64,000 nt of DNA from the NCBI GenBank assembly GCA_009363875.1, contig CM018690.1, positions 18,245,692-18,309,691 of the forward strand, in the 5' to 3' direction. Of the stretch, positions 1 to 13,262 are shown in pieces; position 1 is the stretch's first letter, and every line of letters starts with the position of its first letter. The position numbers were made by a program, and so were the translations under genes. Under the pieces are notes generated by a model, which had not been told where the DNA came from, searched no databases, and worked only from the letters and a program-made list of their open reading frames with translations. This DNA comes from Mikania micrantha (lineage: Eukaryota; Streptophyta; Magnoliopsida; Asterales; Asteraceae).

Positions 1-308
1 TTATTATTTAACTAGTTTTTCTATTTAAACGGAATGATTACATTTCACATTTGTATATCTAATAATTTAATAAAACTAAAATTGAATTTTGTTAAAAGAA
101 ATGTGTTTTGGGGATTTTTATCATCTAAAAAAATATTAGTTAGGCATCCTCAAGGACCCCTCATCCCTGGGTAGTTTAGACTCATACTAATTACATTTTT
201 TGTAAGAAGTTTCAATTACTAAGCATAGAAATACTCCTTTGAGGACTTGTATATACTATTTGAGAAATTCAATATTTATGTTATTCAAATATTCTGGCGA
301 GTAGTCAT

Positions 309-1265
309 CAGTGGCGTACCCACAGCCAAGGGTGGGGGGTAGCCGCCCACCTTGAATTTTTTTTTTTAGTAGTATATATATGTTAAAATCCCGACCGCCT
401 CCCATGAAATTTTGCAATCGCCCCCCATAAAATTTTGGAATTGCCCCTTTTCATTTTTTATTTCTAAGCATTTGGTTAATAAAACCAATTGAAAAGGACC
501 CAATTAATGATTTAAACACAATTTAAAACTAGATCCAATATTAATTTTAATAACTAAACCACAAACCCATTTAAATAATATTCAAATAATTTTTTCATCA
601 AACATATTATTAATAATTTGAATCCATTTTATTTGCATAGTTTCTAAGAGACCCATCTTGACCCGCATTGTATTAAGGTGTTACTCATCTCAGCTCATTC
701 TATGTTATGGTGCTACCTATTTCTACCTAAATACAATATTTATTCACCAAAACCAACCCATTTCCCTTGTCTTGGGTTAAAATTGTCGGGTGTAATTATT
801 ATATATAATTCATATACTTTTAAATGGAGGGTTTTAATGAGTTCTTCGACAAAGTTAACATTTTCTATGAAAAACATGAGCTTGAAGTGGTGAACATGAA
901 TGGTGAATACATTAACCCAAAGTCGTCAAGACAAAAAACAAATATCACATATCGTCACTACTTGAGTATGATTGCTTCAATGTGGTTCTAGGTATGCAAA
1001 TACAAGAGTTTGGGAATCGTTTTAATGAGATAACATTTTCTATCAAAAAATAAAAACTCGTAGAGAACAACTTTAGATAAATTGTATTTTCATTATGTTT
1101 TTATATATGAAATTTGGTCTGATTGTCTTTTTTGAGCATGGCCGGACCCGACCCGACTCGACCCGGTCGAACTGAACAGAAAAGAAAAAAAATATTATAT
1201 AGCGATACTTAAACGAGCTTAAAAAATTTTCGCCCCCCATGAAAAAAATCCTGGGTCCGCCACTG
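309..1265. mobile_element. Non-autonomous hAT transposon, 957 bp
   Basis: Perfect 8-bp duplication GTAGTCAT at 301-308 and 1266-1273. Terminal inverted repeats: left CAGTGGCGTACCCA, right end reads CAGTGGCGGACCCAGGA on the minus strand. Subterminal GCCCCCCATGAAA-type words occur on both sides. No transposase ORF. Confidence 0.88.
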
Positions 1266-1273
1266 GTAGTCAT

Positions 1274-1767
1274 TGGCATTGGTCCTCCTATTTTTCAGCT
1301 TGATTTACAAAGTTAGCACGTGGATGAGTCATGCATTACAAGAAACATAATCCATATTCAAACGAACATAATCATGTTTAAAAAACTATAGGGTTTAGTT
1401 TTAATGTTTCATACTTTGGATATCTAAGTATAAAAAAAAACAATCCGATCGCATTAACTAGCTCGAATGATTGGTTCATATGAGGGCGGTCAAACACACT
1501 CTATTTTAAAGTGGTTACTCTACGTGTTCTAGCCGGATTCAATCCGATTTGGTTTTAACAACATTGATTACAAGAATGCACAAGTATAATAGGTTGATTA
1601 TCACATTTGGTATTGAAGGTAACACAAATTGAATGTGTTGGAATGATTTAAGGACAACATCTAAACTATAAATACTCTAAAATCGTGCATATATGCATAT
1701 GCCCACCTGTTGATTATTAGAAACACGTCTAAGTTCTCAAACGTTATTCAGCCTTGTTTATCACCTA
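1274..1767. other. AT-rich spacer, nothing recognised
   Basis: No coding potential, repeats or RNA motifs that I can identify between the hAT and Harbinger-like elements. Confidence 0.6.
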
Positions 1768-1770
1768 TTA

Positions 1771-2511
1771 GGCCACAAGGAGTCGTCTAGATTTTCCCCA
1801 CTTTTCCCCGTTGCCACATCAGCGCCACATCAGCTTTCCTCACTTTTCCCCACTTTTCCCCACTTTTCCCCATTTTGCACGGTGTCGTCCCACTTTTTCC
1901 CACTTTTCCCCATTTTCAAATCTTATTTTTAATTAATTATTTTAACAATAAATAATTAAAATAATAATAATATTAATAAAATAAAAAAAGATTCATTAAA
2001 TTTAAAATAAAAAAAAAGAATACAACCAAAAAAAAAAGAGTAAAATGTTGGTTGATTCGGAGATGGCATTTGTGGATGATACCCGGGTGTGTTGAACGGG
2101 TTTATTTGAGGCGTTAGAACATTTTTTTGTCGTGGTTTTCTAAATTTCTTGGTTGACGACCCACCACGTGATGAACCTCCTTCCATTTTAGTTGAAAATT
2201 TTATAAATTTAGTGTATAGATTGTAGAAGATGAGAGAAAAAAGTGTGAGATTTTGGTTGTTTTGGAGTTATTTAAATAGAAAAAAATTGGATTTTTTTTT
2301 TTTAAAACCAACCGTTTGAAGATGAGAGAACCTTTTTTTTTTTTTTAAAATTGGATTTTTTTTTGGATATATTTTCTCTCCCACGCTCGGTGAAATTCGG
2401 TGCCATCTACCCGATTCACCCCACCCCACTTCCGGGGGGGTGGTGTTCCCGGTCGGCCCCAAATCTCCCCGCCTCTCCCCACTTCTCTCCCGGCTCCCAC
2501 TCCGACCTCCC
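1771..2511 (-). mobile_element. PIF/Harbinger-like derivative with a partial MYB-like ORF
   Basis: Possible 3-bp duplication TTA (1768-1770, 2512-2514) and weak inverted ends (AAGGAGTCG at left; right end reads AGGGAGGTCGGAG on minus). The left part is a run of CTTTTCCCCAC repeats (1790-1915). On the minus strand from 2186 an ORF begins MEGGSSRGGSSTKKFRKPRQ and continues NPFNTPGYHPQMPSPNQPTF before degenerating. This resembles the N-terminus of the second (MYB-like) protein of plant Harbinger elements. The assignment to Harbinger rests on that resemblance and is tentative. Confidence 0.5.
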
Positions 2512-3139
2512 TTAGTATTAGAATTAGATCACAAGTTTCCTACAAAATCTTTTGCAAATAACATTTTTTTTGGAACGTCGAAAGTCTTAATCATGTAAGC
2601 TCACTGTTTACAGAAACTGATGCATATCGACATCCTTTCTAAATTGTAAGAATGAAGAGTAAATATGAAAGTACTTATTTTTAAGCCATATTACTTCATC
2701 TTTAAAATAACAATTAAATTTTTAAATAATTAATTTGACTAGTTGATCGTCAATTCAATCAATCGAATTATAAATAGCATATATATTTTTAAGTAATAAT
2801 TTGACTAGTTTAATCATTTTTATGTTAATTAATTTGACTAGTTTAATTAATTAGATTTCAATGTGTCCAATTCTAGTTCATCATCAATTCAATCAATCGA
2901 ATTATAAATTATGGTATTTTGTTTTCACATATGGAATTAAGCTCATTCTGTGTCATTTCTTTAAGACTTGAAATAATATTAACAGAAACAACCAAACTCA
3001 CACAGTCACACCTAACCCCAGACTGGATGTCACACACATCTTATACTATAAATAAGTAGCTACCTAACATTTGTTATTCTATGGTTTAATCTTAGCCTAT
3101 TTTTTTCTGTATATCTCTCCTGTTAATTGAAAGACACAT

Positions 3140-3358
3140 ACCAATGGTCCTTAGCTCAAGTGGTTGAGAGGAGGTACCATGTGACTTTAATATTGGGGAG
3201 GTCACGGGTTCAAGTTCTGGCATAGACAAAATAGGGGTTTCATGATGGGCTAGGGGGTTTTCTCTCACCTATGGTGGGTTTCCTCCTATTGGGTGTGGAT
3301 ATGATCGGGTGGGTCTATGACCCGTCAGTGATCCGAATTGCCGTTAAAAAAAAATTAG
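3140..3358 (+). mobile_element. tRNA-derived SINE
   Basis: Head resembles a tRNA, with A box TAGCTCAAGTGG (3152) and B box GGGTTCAAGTT (3206); the body carries CTCACCTATGGTGGG and GGGTCTATGACCCGTC; the tail is an A run at 3346-3354. Flanked by a 9-bp duplication AAGACACAT (3131-3139 and 3359-3367), which fixes the ends and shows LINE-mediated retroposition. Confidence 0.85.
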
Positions 3359-3769
3359 AAGACACATGTCACTCTCTAGTTCATTCTCAGCATCATTTTT
3401 TTTACTCATATTAAATAAAATGTTATTAAAATAATATACAAAAGTTAATATAAATCTAGATAATAGTATATTTTTAATATTAAAAGAAACATTTTAAATT
3501 TGTAATTTTATTTATCATTTAAACTCAATCATCTAATAATTTTTAAATTTTTATTTACAAGTATTTTGTATTTTTTTTTCTTTATACAATCTATTTGATA
3601 CACGTGTTTTGAAACCTGGTAAACAAATAAAGACGTACTACACTTCTCGTGGGTAGCAAATAGCAATCGGAGCATTTAAGGTGACACTTGAAAATCACAA
3701 AACACGTTAAATATTATGAATTACATTCATGAAGTGCCAAATTCAATGTAAACTCATACTACCTTTTTT

Positions 3770-4012
3770 AACGGCATGTTAGTTTATCTTTTTTTTTTTT
3801 TGAACATTAAACGGCCGGTCACCCTTGTAAATAGATCACCCTGGTAAATAGATCACCCTTCCACTCGAATAACAGAGCGTGGTGACCTGACCCACCTGCC
3901 CAGGAGGAAACCTACAACTAGGAAAACCCCTTGCCTCATGCAGGACAATATTTGCTATAGGTGAGACTCCAGCCCAAGACCTCTCATAAAATAAGTCAAG
4001 GGGCTACCATTA
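3770..4012 (-). mobile_element. Diverged SINE-like copy, opposite orientation
   Basis: Read on the minus strand it shows GAGGTCTTGGGCTGGAGTC (B-box region), CTCACCTATAGC, GGTTTTCCTAG, GGTTTCCTCCTGGGC and GGTGGGTCAGGTCACC, in the same order as the SINE at 3140, ending in a T run (poly-A) at 3790-3802. An internal short duplication (AAATAGATCACCCT twice) is present. Target duplication not clear. Confidence 0.6.
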
Positions 4013-5117
4013 TCTAATAAACTTCATAATGATGATCTTAGAGGTGTTAAAAAAAAACTTAAAACCAAACTATATCTGGATTCGGTTTTCAGTATCATGT
4101 TTTTTTAAATTGATTTGTTTGTTTTATTCAGTTAATCAATTAAACTAAATTTATATATAAATTTATTATTTTATAAATAATATATAAAGTTGAATTCATT
4201 ATCTTCGATTGGATAAGAAAAACAACAAAATTACAACAAAGTATTTATATTTTTTGATAAATTAATTGTTTAAATTTACGAATTTAAAATTTTTGTAGTT
4301 TGGTGCTCTAAACACAACAAAAAAATTTTACCGTGTGAAAATTTTGCACAAATTTTATTAATATCCAAATTTATACAACCAATATGTAACGGTAAAAAAT
4401 ATTTAATTTGATAAAAGTTAAATAATTTAAGTATAAACATTTATATTTTTAATAAAATTGAAATTGATGAAAAGTTAAAATTTCCAGAAAGTGTTTAAAC
4501 TTTAGATTTTCTTTTCGAAAACTAATATGATTTTCTGGTAGCTGTCATAATTAACATAAATATAAAATTACTTTTAAACTTTAAATTATCGTGTCAAAAA
4601 TTATCTACTCTTCACGTGTATACCATTTTTTTTTTAATTCAATTATCAGCAGAGAAGGTAAATAAATAAATAAATAACATGTTTGTTCTAATGTTCAATG
4701 GTGTAAAATGTAAGTTCACGTTCTTCTAGAACATGAATGGGACGCAATCTAAAATGGAATCGGATACTAAAGGGTGCAAAGTGTAACTTAAGATGGTTCT
4801 AGAATAATGGACCATATTAATTTAGAAAGAAAAACACAGTCGTGTTCATTATCTCATTTGTCATCAATCCTTATTTATAGTCTATCATGTTATAATAATT
4901 TCTAACTTTCAAACTCTATTTAAGTATACATTCTTGAAGAATTCAAGAACTCATAAAATTTTGTGATATTATTCCATAACAAAGACCGGTAATTTATACT
5001 CATGCGAAACTTGTAAAAGAAATCAACAATTGATTAGCAATCAAAGTGTTCACAAGTTATGATTGATAAATTTAGAGAAATTGAGACAGAGAATTTTGTT
5101 CTTGCACATATACAACA
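4013..5117. other. AT-rich spacer, nothing recognised
   Basis: Only short A/T runs and a TAAA microsatellite near 4660. No gene signal. Confidence 0.6.
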
Positions 5118-5126
5118 TGCATACAT

Positions 5127-5329
5127 GGGAGGCCCTGGGAAGAGACAAACCCGACCTCCGTATAGGGCCCATTATAGCAAGGGCACACAAATTTTAAAAA
5201 TCGTTTTTAAATTATATATATATTTACTTATATCTCCAAATATAAAACCAAAAAGCACAAGTTTATAATTTATTAGGGGCATTTTTTTCTCAGTATGTAC
5301 GGGGCACTTGAATTTCTCAGGGCCGTCCT
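5127..5329. mobile_element. hAT-type MITE, 203 bp
   Basis: TGCATACAT occurs on both flanks (5118-5126, 5330-5338), consistent with an 8-9 bp duplication. Imperfect inverted ends: left GGGAGGCCCTGGGAA; right end reads AGGACGGCCCTGAGAA on minus. No coding content. Confidence 0.75.
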
Positions 5330-5559
5330 TGCATACATATAATACATACGGTGCTTTGGGGTACATATAACCCTAACAACACAGTTTAATACTTAATTGT
5401 TTATTGGCACACCTACCCTGAACTTCGAAATATTACAACTATGACTAAATACATACTATATAATATTTACATAAACTACCAAAAACCAATACAAATTTAG
5501 TATAGGTCTTCACAGTAATCGTAACATTTGAAGCTAAGCATAACTAAATCATAAACAAA

Positions 5560-5880
5560 ATATTCAATAATAAAAAGGAAAAACTCGGGCATAAGGGTTG
5601 TTATTCCATTCAACAAATCCACCCCTAAACTAACCTGCTGCAAGCATTCGAGAACTCCCAACATCCTTTGCATACTCAGAAACATCCAATTTAACCAACT
5701 TAATTTGTCATGATGTCCGCTACTTGCTCATTAGTTTGGAAATGTTTAGTTCACTTTTTCTTGACATATTCGATCTCTCAAATCATTTCACATCTATATG
5801 TTTGGTTCTTCTATTTACTACATGGTTCTTTGCTAACTTAATTAATGAAGTGTTGTCACAAAGAACCTTAAGAGTATCAT
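5560..5880 (-). pseudogene. Ty1/copia RNase H remnant
   Basis: On the minus strand: LCDNTSLIKLAKNHVVNRRT then KHIDVK, a stop, FERSNMSRKSELNISKLMSK, a stop, then KLVKLDVSEYAKDVGSS. This is the C-terminal RNase H region of copia polyproteins, where D-N-T-S and RTKHIDV are conserved. Interrupted by stops; no LTR identified. Confidence 0.65.
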
Positions 5881-8024
5881 CGTCATTCAAGGCTTAATTC
5901 GATCAGCCTTTTTAACCACACACAATAACAAACATAAATTGTTGTTGTCATAGATTCTACCTATATAGATGATAAAATGTGGGTTCTAGGTAAAGGGACA
6001 ATATGAATAGATCAATGGTAGAGTATGTGTTGGATTAATCGGTTGTTCACGGGTTCGTTTACGGTACTGGTTCAAGTGTTTGGGTCAAGTTCGGTGTGGA
6101 ACCGGGTCAAATGAGTCATCAGTGACTTTTGGTACAAGATAGAGATGGTCTTGTGTTTGACCGATTATTATGGAAGAAGAGTTGAAAAAAAAAACGTTGG
6201 CATGACTTTATGGAATCATCAGATCATGGGTTTTCAACTTGCATTTTATTTCCTATTTTAATGCAGTTAGTTTATAGTTTTTCCTTGTATTTGAAGTGTG
6301 GTTTTTCTTCTTTCAATTGTAACTCAGTTTTAAGTTTCTTCCAGTACACAACAGGATATTTCCATTTTCCCATTGTAGCACATACGAGAGATTTAATTGT
6401 GAGTGTGTAAGTGTGTGTGATTAAGAAATGGCCTAAACCAAAAGTATGTCCTTGATAATTGTGTCGTTGTGTCTTGGCTGTGAGGGATCTTAGCCACATG
6501 GATAGGTCAATATTCCCATTAGCATTTGACCCTAAAATGTTGATCATCCAAGGTAAATTAGCATAGTATAGTCCTTTTGTTCAAACCAGGGTTTGAAACT
6601 AAACTTCTCCTTAGGACGATAGATGGGATAGTTTAGGTGAGATGTATTTCCAGCATGTAGCAGCATTGTTGAGTAAGCATGCATAGCTCGATGTATACTT
6701 TATATCCTCCACATCCCTACCATACTTTTGTATGTATATACTTTAACTTTCAAACATGACTTATTTCATAGAAGAAGCCAAAGTTACGTGTTCCCTTTTA
6801 AGTATGTTATAACACTTTCCGCACCTTGCAAGTGTTCATACTTAGGAATTGCCATAAATCTTGATAACAAACATACCACATAAGCTACGACGAGTTACCC
6901 TAATATACATAAGGCTAACAATCAACTTTTTGTACATAAGTATCTAAAAACCATCTCCGGTTGATGGGTCTTTGTCGATCACACCCTTACCACCCTACTT
7001 TTAATTTCAGGGGTGAAAAGTATGAAACTGATTCACAGTGATGATTTAGGGTTAAATGGGGGTGTAAGGAGATAAATTACCGACATTACCCCTTACTTAA
7101 TAGATGTAGTTAACGTCGGTTTACCAAAAGGATGAATTTCGTTATAAACTAAGATTTTTAAAGATGATTCTAAAAAAGGACGACGTCCATAAATTGTCTT
7201 AATACAAAGGACGATTTATGTAATTTACTCCATAAAATATGAAAAATAAAAATAAAAATTTGAGCCCCTCAAAAAATGGCCCCGAGGCGGTGCCCCGTTT
7301 GCCCTTGGTATGGGCCTGCTCTGCTCGTGTCGATTAATTAGACATTAAAAAAATGTTTTGGAATTCGTTAAGTATTTTGTGGTTTGAAGCTAATTATATG
7401 TTTTCTTATATGCACTTTTGAATTTTAATACAGTTAATGGATGTCAAGAGATTTAAAGTAGCTTTGGATTCTAACATCATCTTTTTGTGACTATATGATT
7501 ATGATTTTTGGTAAATACTTTTGTATTTTCAACCCTTTGTATTCTTCTAGCGTTATGTACTTGCCTGATAAATTTTTTTATTCGTCATATGATTTCAGAT
7601 TTCTTAGTTATTTGTCTTGTTAAACCTGGATTTTTTTTGTCTCCAATTGGCTAATTAAATCTAGATTTGTGGTTTTAACTAGTTTCCTGAACCTGCATTT
7701 TTATCTAGAATCTTCACGTCACATATATGCTTCATTGTCAATTTTTATATTAATTGCTAACTTTTAGTTAAATATTCATTTCTATAGCCTATTACATATT
7801 AATTCTTAATTTTCTTTTAAATATAAGTGGCTAATTATCTATTAGATATTAATTGTTAGTGTCTGCTACCTTAGATATTTGTTAATTTTTATACCATAAT
7901 TCAAGTGAACATAAAAAACAAACTTAAGAATACAACTTTCCAATACGGTTGAGTCATCCCTCGGCGTATTCCCTTTCTACAAACCACTAATCACAATGAC
8001 CAAAGGGAAGTTTTTGAGTTCCCT
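5881..8024. other. Spacer with scattered repeat debris
   Basis: 6020-6180 has GGGTTCGTTTACGG-like LTR texture without a boundary. 7260-7325 (GCCCCTCAAAAAATGGCCCC ... GGGCCTGCTCTG) is a fragment of the hAT family seen at 5127 and 54004. No gene found. Confidence 0.45.
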
Positions 8025-8032
8025 ATCAGTTG

Positions 8033-8256
8033 TAGAGGTGGGCAAACCGGTTTTTTAAACCGATTCCGGTTAACAAAGTCAACAACCGGTTCCAGTTTTT
8101 GACCGCTTCCAACTGGTTTTTGGCCGGTTCTGGTTTGAGTTTGGCCTGGTAAAGGTGTATCCGGCTCCGATTTCTCTGAGAATCCGGAACCACCTGTACC
8201 CACCGTTTCGGGTTGTCGGTTCTGGTTTCGATTCCAGGTTTTTTTCCCCACCTATG
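8033..8256. mobile_element. Short hAT-type MITE rich in ACCGGTT words
   Basis: Near-perfect 8-bp duplication ATCAGTTG/ATCAATTG at 8025-8032 and 8257-8264. Ends TAGAGGTGGGCAAA and, on minus, CATAGGTGGGGAAAA. Internal repeats of GGTTCTGGTTT and CCGGTT on both strands. The ORFs read through it are repeat artefacts. Confidence 0.75.
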
Positions 8257-8289
8257 ATCAATTGTTATAAGGAAACCGAAGGGGAGTAT

Positions 8290-9870
8290 TTTGGGTCAAG
8301 ATATGGAGACAACCACCTCAGAACATAGCCAAGAAGCCCAATCATTGAACGAGCCACAAGCCCAACAGTCAGATTCTAGCAATGACTCGCTCACTGTTGT
8401 TGATTTGGGCCAGGAAGTTGAAGGCATTAGTGAAGTTTAAGTCCAAGCAGACTTGGACACAAAATAAGTTAACGAAAGTCCTGAAGGAGTTGGGGAGACT
8501 AGGGTAAAAACAAACCAGGCTCAACCTAAACATCATGCAAATTAGGATGTGAAGCTTCCTCCATCAACAGACTTTGCGCGACTCGATACTGATCAAAAGT
8601 CCTCAATGATATACACCTTAGCTAACTTGAAAAAATTTCAAGGTACAAAAAGTATTTCTTGCAATTATTGGAGACAACGATGCCCCAAAACAAGATTCAA
8701 GATGTTAAGGAAAATATGGTACATGAACTCTAGAAGAGTTACATAACCAGATCAAAGTGTGCTATAAACTCAAAGTCGTTTATCACGAATCAGGTTGTAA
8801 AGCTGGTAACCGTTTGAACATTGCTAGTTGTGGAAATCAAGAAAGAGTACACTAGCTGGATGTAAATAATGACTTTCTACATGGAGACCTGGATGAAGAG
8901 GTCTACATAAGATTCCTTTTGGCTTTTGCAAAGGTGACAAGACAATTGTTTGTATGTTAATAAAATCCTTATATGCTTTAAAGAAAGCCTCTTGAAACTA
9001 GTACTTAAAGTTTATGATAGCCTTGGTTGAAATCGGTTTTAGACAAATTTAAGTTGTTCACTCACTTTCTATTCATAAAGATGGAGGCCCATATGTAACA
9101 ACCCTAATATACGATGATGTTTTTTTTATAACCGGAAACAACATTGCCAATATTACACAAATGAAGGAATATCTTGATGAAATGCTCAAGATTTTAAGAA
9201 CCTCATAACACCAAAACATTTGTTGGAAACTAAGGGTCTCAAAATGAAAGAACTTGTCCTAAATTAACGAAAGTACACCCAAAATACTGTATCAAAGACC
9301 TAACATGCATTTTTTTTGCATTGGGCTCTTTCATTAACTGATAGAAATATCAGCTAGTCCGCCATCCTTTAAGAGTGTGGGATGCAGGGTTGTCCAAGTT
9401 CTTAGCAAAGCTTTGAATTAGACCAAAGTTGAAGGAAGGCCAAAAACCGATTCTAGCCAATATCGACTGTTGGTTGACCAACTTCTTTACCTACAAGCAA
9501 TAATGATCCAATGAGTGCTTGCTACATGAAAAGAACAACGGACAAGGAATCTTGCTACCAGAACTATTAGGAGGATGAAACATGGTTGCTTGTTGTGACT
9601 CAGACTCCATGGGATGTGTCTTGTGATAATCAAGATGCACATCACATTACTAATAATCCCATGTTCCATGAACACACAAAACATGTTGAAATGAATTTCT
9701 ATTTTGTGTCCGAATGAGTAGAATCTAAAGAAATTCAGCACTCAAACATCGACGCGATGTCTCAGATTGTGGATACGCTTACAAAAGCATTAGGAGTCCT
9801 TAATTGTGATTCTTACTTGACAAATTGTGTATTCAAGATCAACTCACTCAAGTTTGAGGTGAGTAATGGA
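8290..9870 (+). pseudogene. Ty1/copia pol remnant (linker, RT, RNase H), heavily decayed
   Basis: In shifting frames on the plus strand: a linker region after 8290; RT at about 8850-9190 with LDVNNDFLHGDLDEEVYI, an LIKSLYALKKAS block, HKDGGPYVTTLIYDDV (the YxDD catalytic site region, read as YDDV) and NIANITQMKEYLDEM; RNase H at about 9630-9800 with NNPMFHEHTKHVEMNF then VDTLTKALG. Many stops and frameshifts; no intact LTRs recognised. An old insertion. Confidence 0.72.
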
Positions 9871-10274
9871 TTTTATAATATTCATTTACCTTGTTGCACA
9901 TATCTATTCCTTCATTGTACTATTGTAATTTGGAGTGTATATTGCATTGCCTTGTTGTTTTTCCATTGTGTATTTGTCTTGTATCCTTGCATTTGAATGA
10001 TTCAATTTATAGAGAATTTTCTTATAAACCATTTTCTAGAATAGATATGGATGGAATATGCTTAATTAAGTTCCAAATAAATTTCATTCATAATCTACTT
10101 ATCTAGATAATTGATTTCAAGAAAACGCCACATGGTATTCTCCTCTTATTTCCAAAATAAAAATGTTTGTTTTTAAATATAAAAGGACATCATTAATGTT
10201 ATTAATAATATAAATTGTTTACATAAATACACTAAATTAATACTAACAATTTATAATATGATTATAAATATGAT

Positions 10275-10946
10275 TAGGGCTGTCCAAAAAGATCGAAGCT
10301 CGGATTCGGCTCGTAACTCATTCGGAAAAAGCTTGGATAAAGCTCGGCTCGAATAAAGCTCGTTTGAAACCGAGCCAGCTCGTTTTGTAACCAAGCCGAG
10401 TCCGAGCCAAGGCTGGATCGGCTCGTTGCTCGCTCATTGCTCGGCTCGTATGCTCGGCTCGTGGCTCGGCTTGTTTGTATAACATGTTATACTAAAATAT
10501 AAATTTTAGGGTTACTTTAACTAATAAATATACTTTAGTGTTATTTTGTATTTTGTAATTATGTTAAAAAAATAAAAATAAAATAAAATAAAAGTGGACA
10601 GATATACGAAATGAATCTAAATTCTCACGTGCTCCACTAATTCCTAATTCATAAATCATCTTATTAATTCCTAGTTCTACATATTCACGTCTCTTCTCTT
10701 ATGTAAAAACCGAGCCAAAAACAAACCGAGCTGATTTGAGGTGAATGCAATTCAAATATTAAATTTCTTATGTAAAAACCGAGCTAAAAACGAGCCGAGC
10801 CAGCTCGGTTAAAAATGAGAGGAGTCCGAGGCAAGATTTCAGGCTCGGTTAACAATCCAAGCCGAGCCGAGCCAGGCTCGGTTTAAATCCGAGCCAAGTC
10901 CAAGCTGACCCCTGGTTCGGCTCGGCTCGGCTCGGGAACACCCCTA
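10275..10946. mobile_element. Non-autonomous hAT element with CGAGCC/GGCTCG arrays, 672 bp
   Basis: Perfect 8-bp duplication AATATGAT at 10267-10274 and 10947-10954. Ends TAGGGCTGTCC and, on minus, TAGGGGTGTTCC. Subterminal regions on both sides consist of dense GGCTCG/CGAGCC words; the AT-rich centre has no ORF. Confidence 0.9.
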
Positions 10947-10954
10947 AATATGAT

Positions 10955-12756
10955 GTATGTCTAATGCTATACACACAAACACACACTAAGAACATTTTTA
11001 TATAAATTTTTATTTTTAAAGTTTTTTAATATAAAAAGGTTCAACAAATATTTTTAGTTTTAATAATTATTCAAATTTAAAAGAATGTAATAAAATTATT
11101 TTATTATGTAAATTATGAAGTCATAGATATAAAATCACTTAATTTTTATTATTAAATCCGTGTAATGCGTGGTTCTATAACCCAGTTATTATTAATATAT
11201 GTGTAAAATATTACATGGAGTAACAATAAATTATTTTTCGTCGTTTTTAGTTTCTCTTGTAACTTTTAAGATATGACCATAACAAAATTACGAATACGTT
11301 GTTGTAGCATTTTTATTTTTATCTACATTCTTGGTACAACTTTTCAAAGCTCAAGTGACAATTCCTTATAGCTACTATGTTTAAGTATCGTTCTTGTGAT
11401 ATGATTATTTTTATCTGTATTTAATTTATGTATATTAACACTGCCATGTAACTATTTTTATCTGTAATTCGACATAAATTTTATCCAAAAACAAGTCACC
11501 TTAAACACGAATAAATTAAAGATTTCCAATGAATTTAGATAAGCTACATACTCACACAATCACATGAAAGTTTGGGTGCAAAAATCATGTCATAATGAAA
11601 AAAACCATAAAGATTTCCTCATTCACGAATGAACCACAAATCGAAAAAGATCATCACGTGCAATCAAAAACTTTTTAAGAACGTAGGAAACATATGCACT
11701 AAAGTTGCAAAAAAATGAGTGCACAATACATTTTGAACAAAAACATGATAAATAAGTTAAAATATGTAACACTTTAAACGGTAACACCTTAACATGATGC
11801 AACTCAAGATGGGTAACACAAAAAATATGAAAATATAATATATTCAAACGAGTAAAAATTATTAAAAATATATTTGATGATAAAACTATTAAAGATTATG
11901 CAAATAAACCATTTGTTTACTTACAACTTAAAGATTAAAAACGACTCACTTAGACCCAAAATGTTTTTGTTTAAAACTCGTCATGACCCGAACTTGTTCA
12001 GACCTTTACCCGACCTGGCAAATTTTGCTAGGCTTGGCACAAAGTAACATATTGTAGGAAATTGCAAAAATTCTCAGTGATCACCGTTCAGTTTAAATTC
12101 GTTTCCAAAGTTCCAAATTTCTAAGTTGGTTATTTCACAATTTTGCCAAGCTTCCGTCTCTTTTCTAAGCATAAATCTAACAATTCTAGATCAAAACAGC
12201 ATGTAAACATGCTTTACAAATATTTGGCCCAAAACAAAATATGATCCAAAACCGGTTTTGCTTGAAGGATCACTTACCGCAATGGATGGATGTTAATTAT
12301 TGTCAGTGGTGGAGATCAAAGCCTTTGAACCAAGAAATTGAACAACCAGGGAAAAAGAAGACAAACATAACCTACAGAATTTTAAACATTAATTGGGAGG
12401 ATGATATCTACCAAGGTACAACAACCAGAGCAGATGTATAATCGAAGTCAAATGTGCGCCTGAAATTGTAGCTGAAACAAAAATGCAATGACCAATCATT
12501 CGCAGAAGACTAGAGAGAGTTGTTTGGGGTTTTATAGCGTATACTAATCAAGTAATCAAGACATCCAAGCCTTGAATTTATATTGTGAAAAAGCTCATTT
12601 GAAACAGTTGAATTCGAGTGTTGAAACAGTCACTGCATTAAGTTGACATTTGATACATATCAAATTTAATTCGATTAGTTTCAACTCGACTAACTCGACT
12701 AATGCAAACATGAAATTGTCTTGACTGTTTCAAACATTTGAATCAACTGAAACGTC
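10955..12756. other. AT-rich spacer
   Basis: A Helitron-like motif (CCGTGTAATGCGTGG then CCCAGTT) at 11157-11187 is the only structured item. Short ORFs here have no recognisable domains. Confidence 0.5.
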
Positions 12757-13262
12757 TAGGGTGTCTTTTTTTTACCCGAACCCAAAGAAACCCAAGAATC
12801 GTATTACCCAACCCGAATATATGATAAACCCGAAACCGAGAACTTTAACTAGTTCATTCTTTGGGTACTATAAGGGATAGACTCGGGTAGACCCAAAAAA
12901 CCCAAATTTGTTCTCCACTGAATATTTGGTTTGTTATATATGGTTGATATTTTCAAACATGTTATTACATGTATTATTGTGTGGGAAAGTTTGGCTCCAC
13001 TTGTGACAAGGTAAACGGTTCGTTAAACAATTTGTGCATGGTTGATTTTCATATTGCAAACCATTTTAGATAGGCTATGGTTTGTTTGAAAAAAAAATAG
13101 AAAACATAATTATTCAAGTATAACCTAAGAACCATTTAACTCAACTTGATCAAACCCGAGAACCGAATATAGTTTGGTAATTTCGTTTGGTTCTTGGTTC
13201 TATTTTCATATTTTCAAAATCTAAATAATCCGACCTGAGAAACCAACATGAACAACACCTCT
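12757..13262. mobile_element. Possible hAT element with AACCCGA words
   Basis: Left end TAGGGTGTC and right end reading TAGAGGTGTTGTTCATG on minus resemble the TIRs of the other hAT elements in the window. ACCCGAACCC-type words sit inside both ends. No convincing target duplication. Confidence 0.45.

Noticed and set aside
7991..8261. Two overlapping minus-strand ORFs rich in Arg/Gly/Pro
   Set aside because: Lie inside the 224-bp hAT MITE and reflect its ACCGGTT word repeats.
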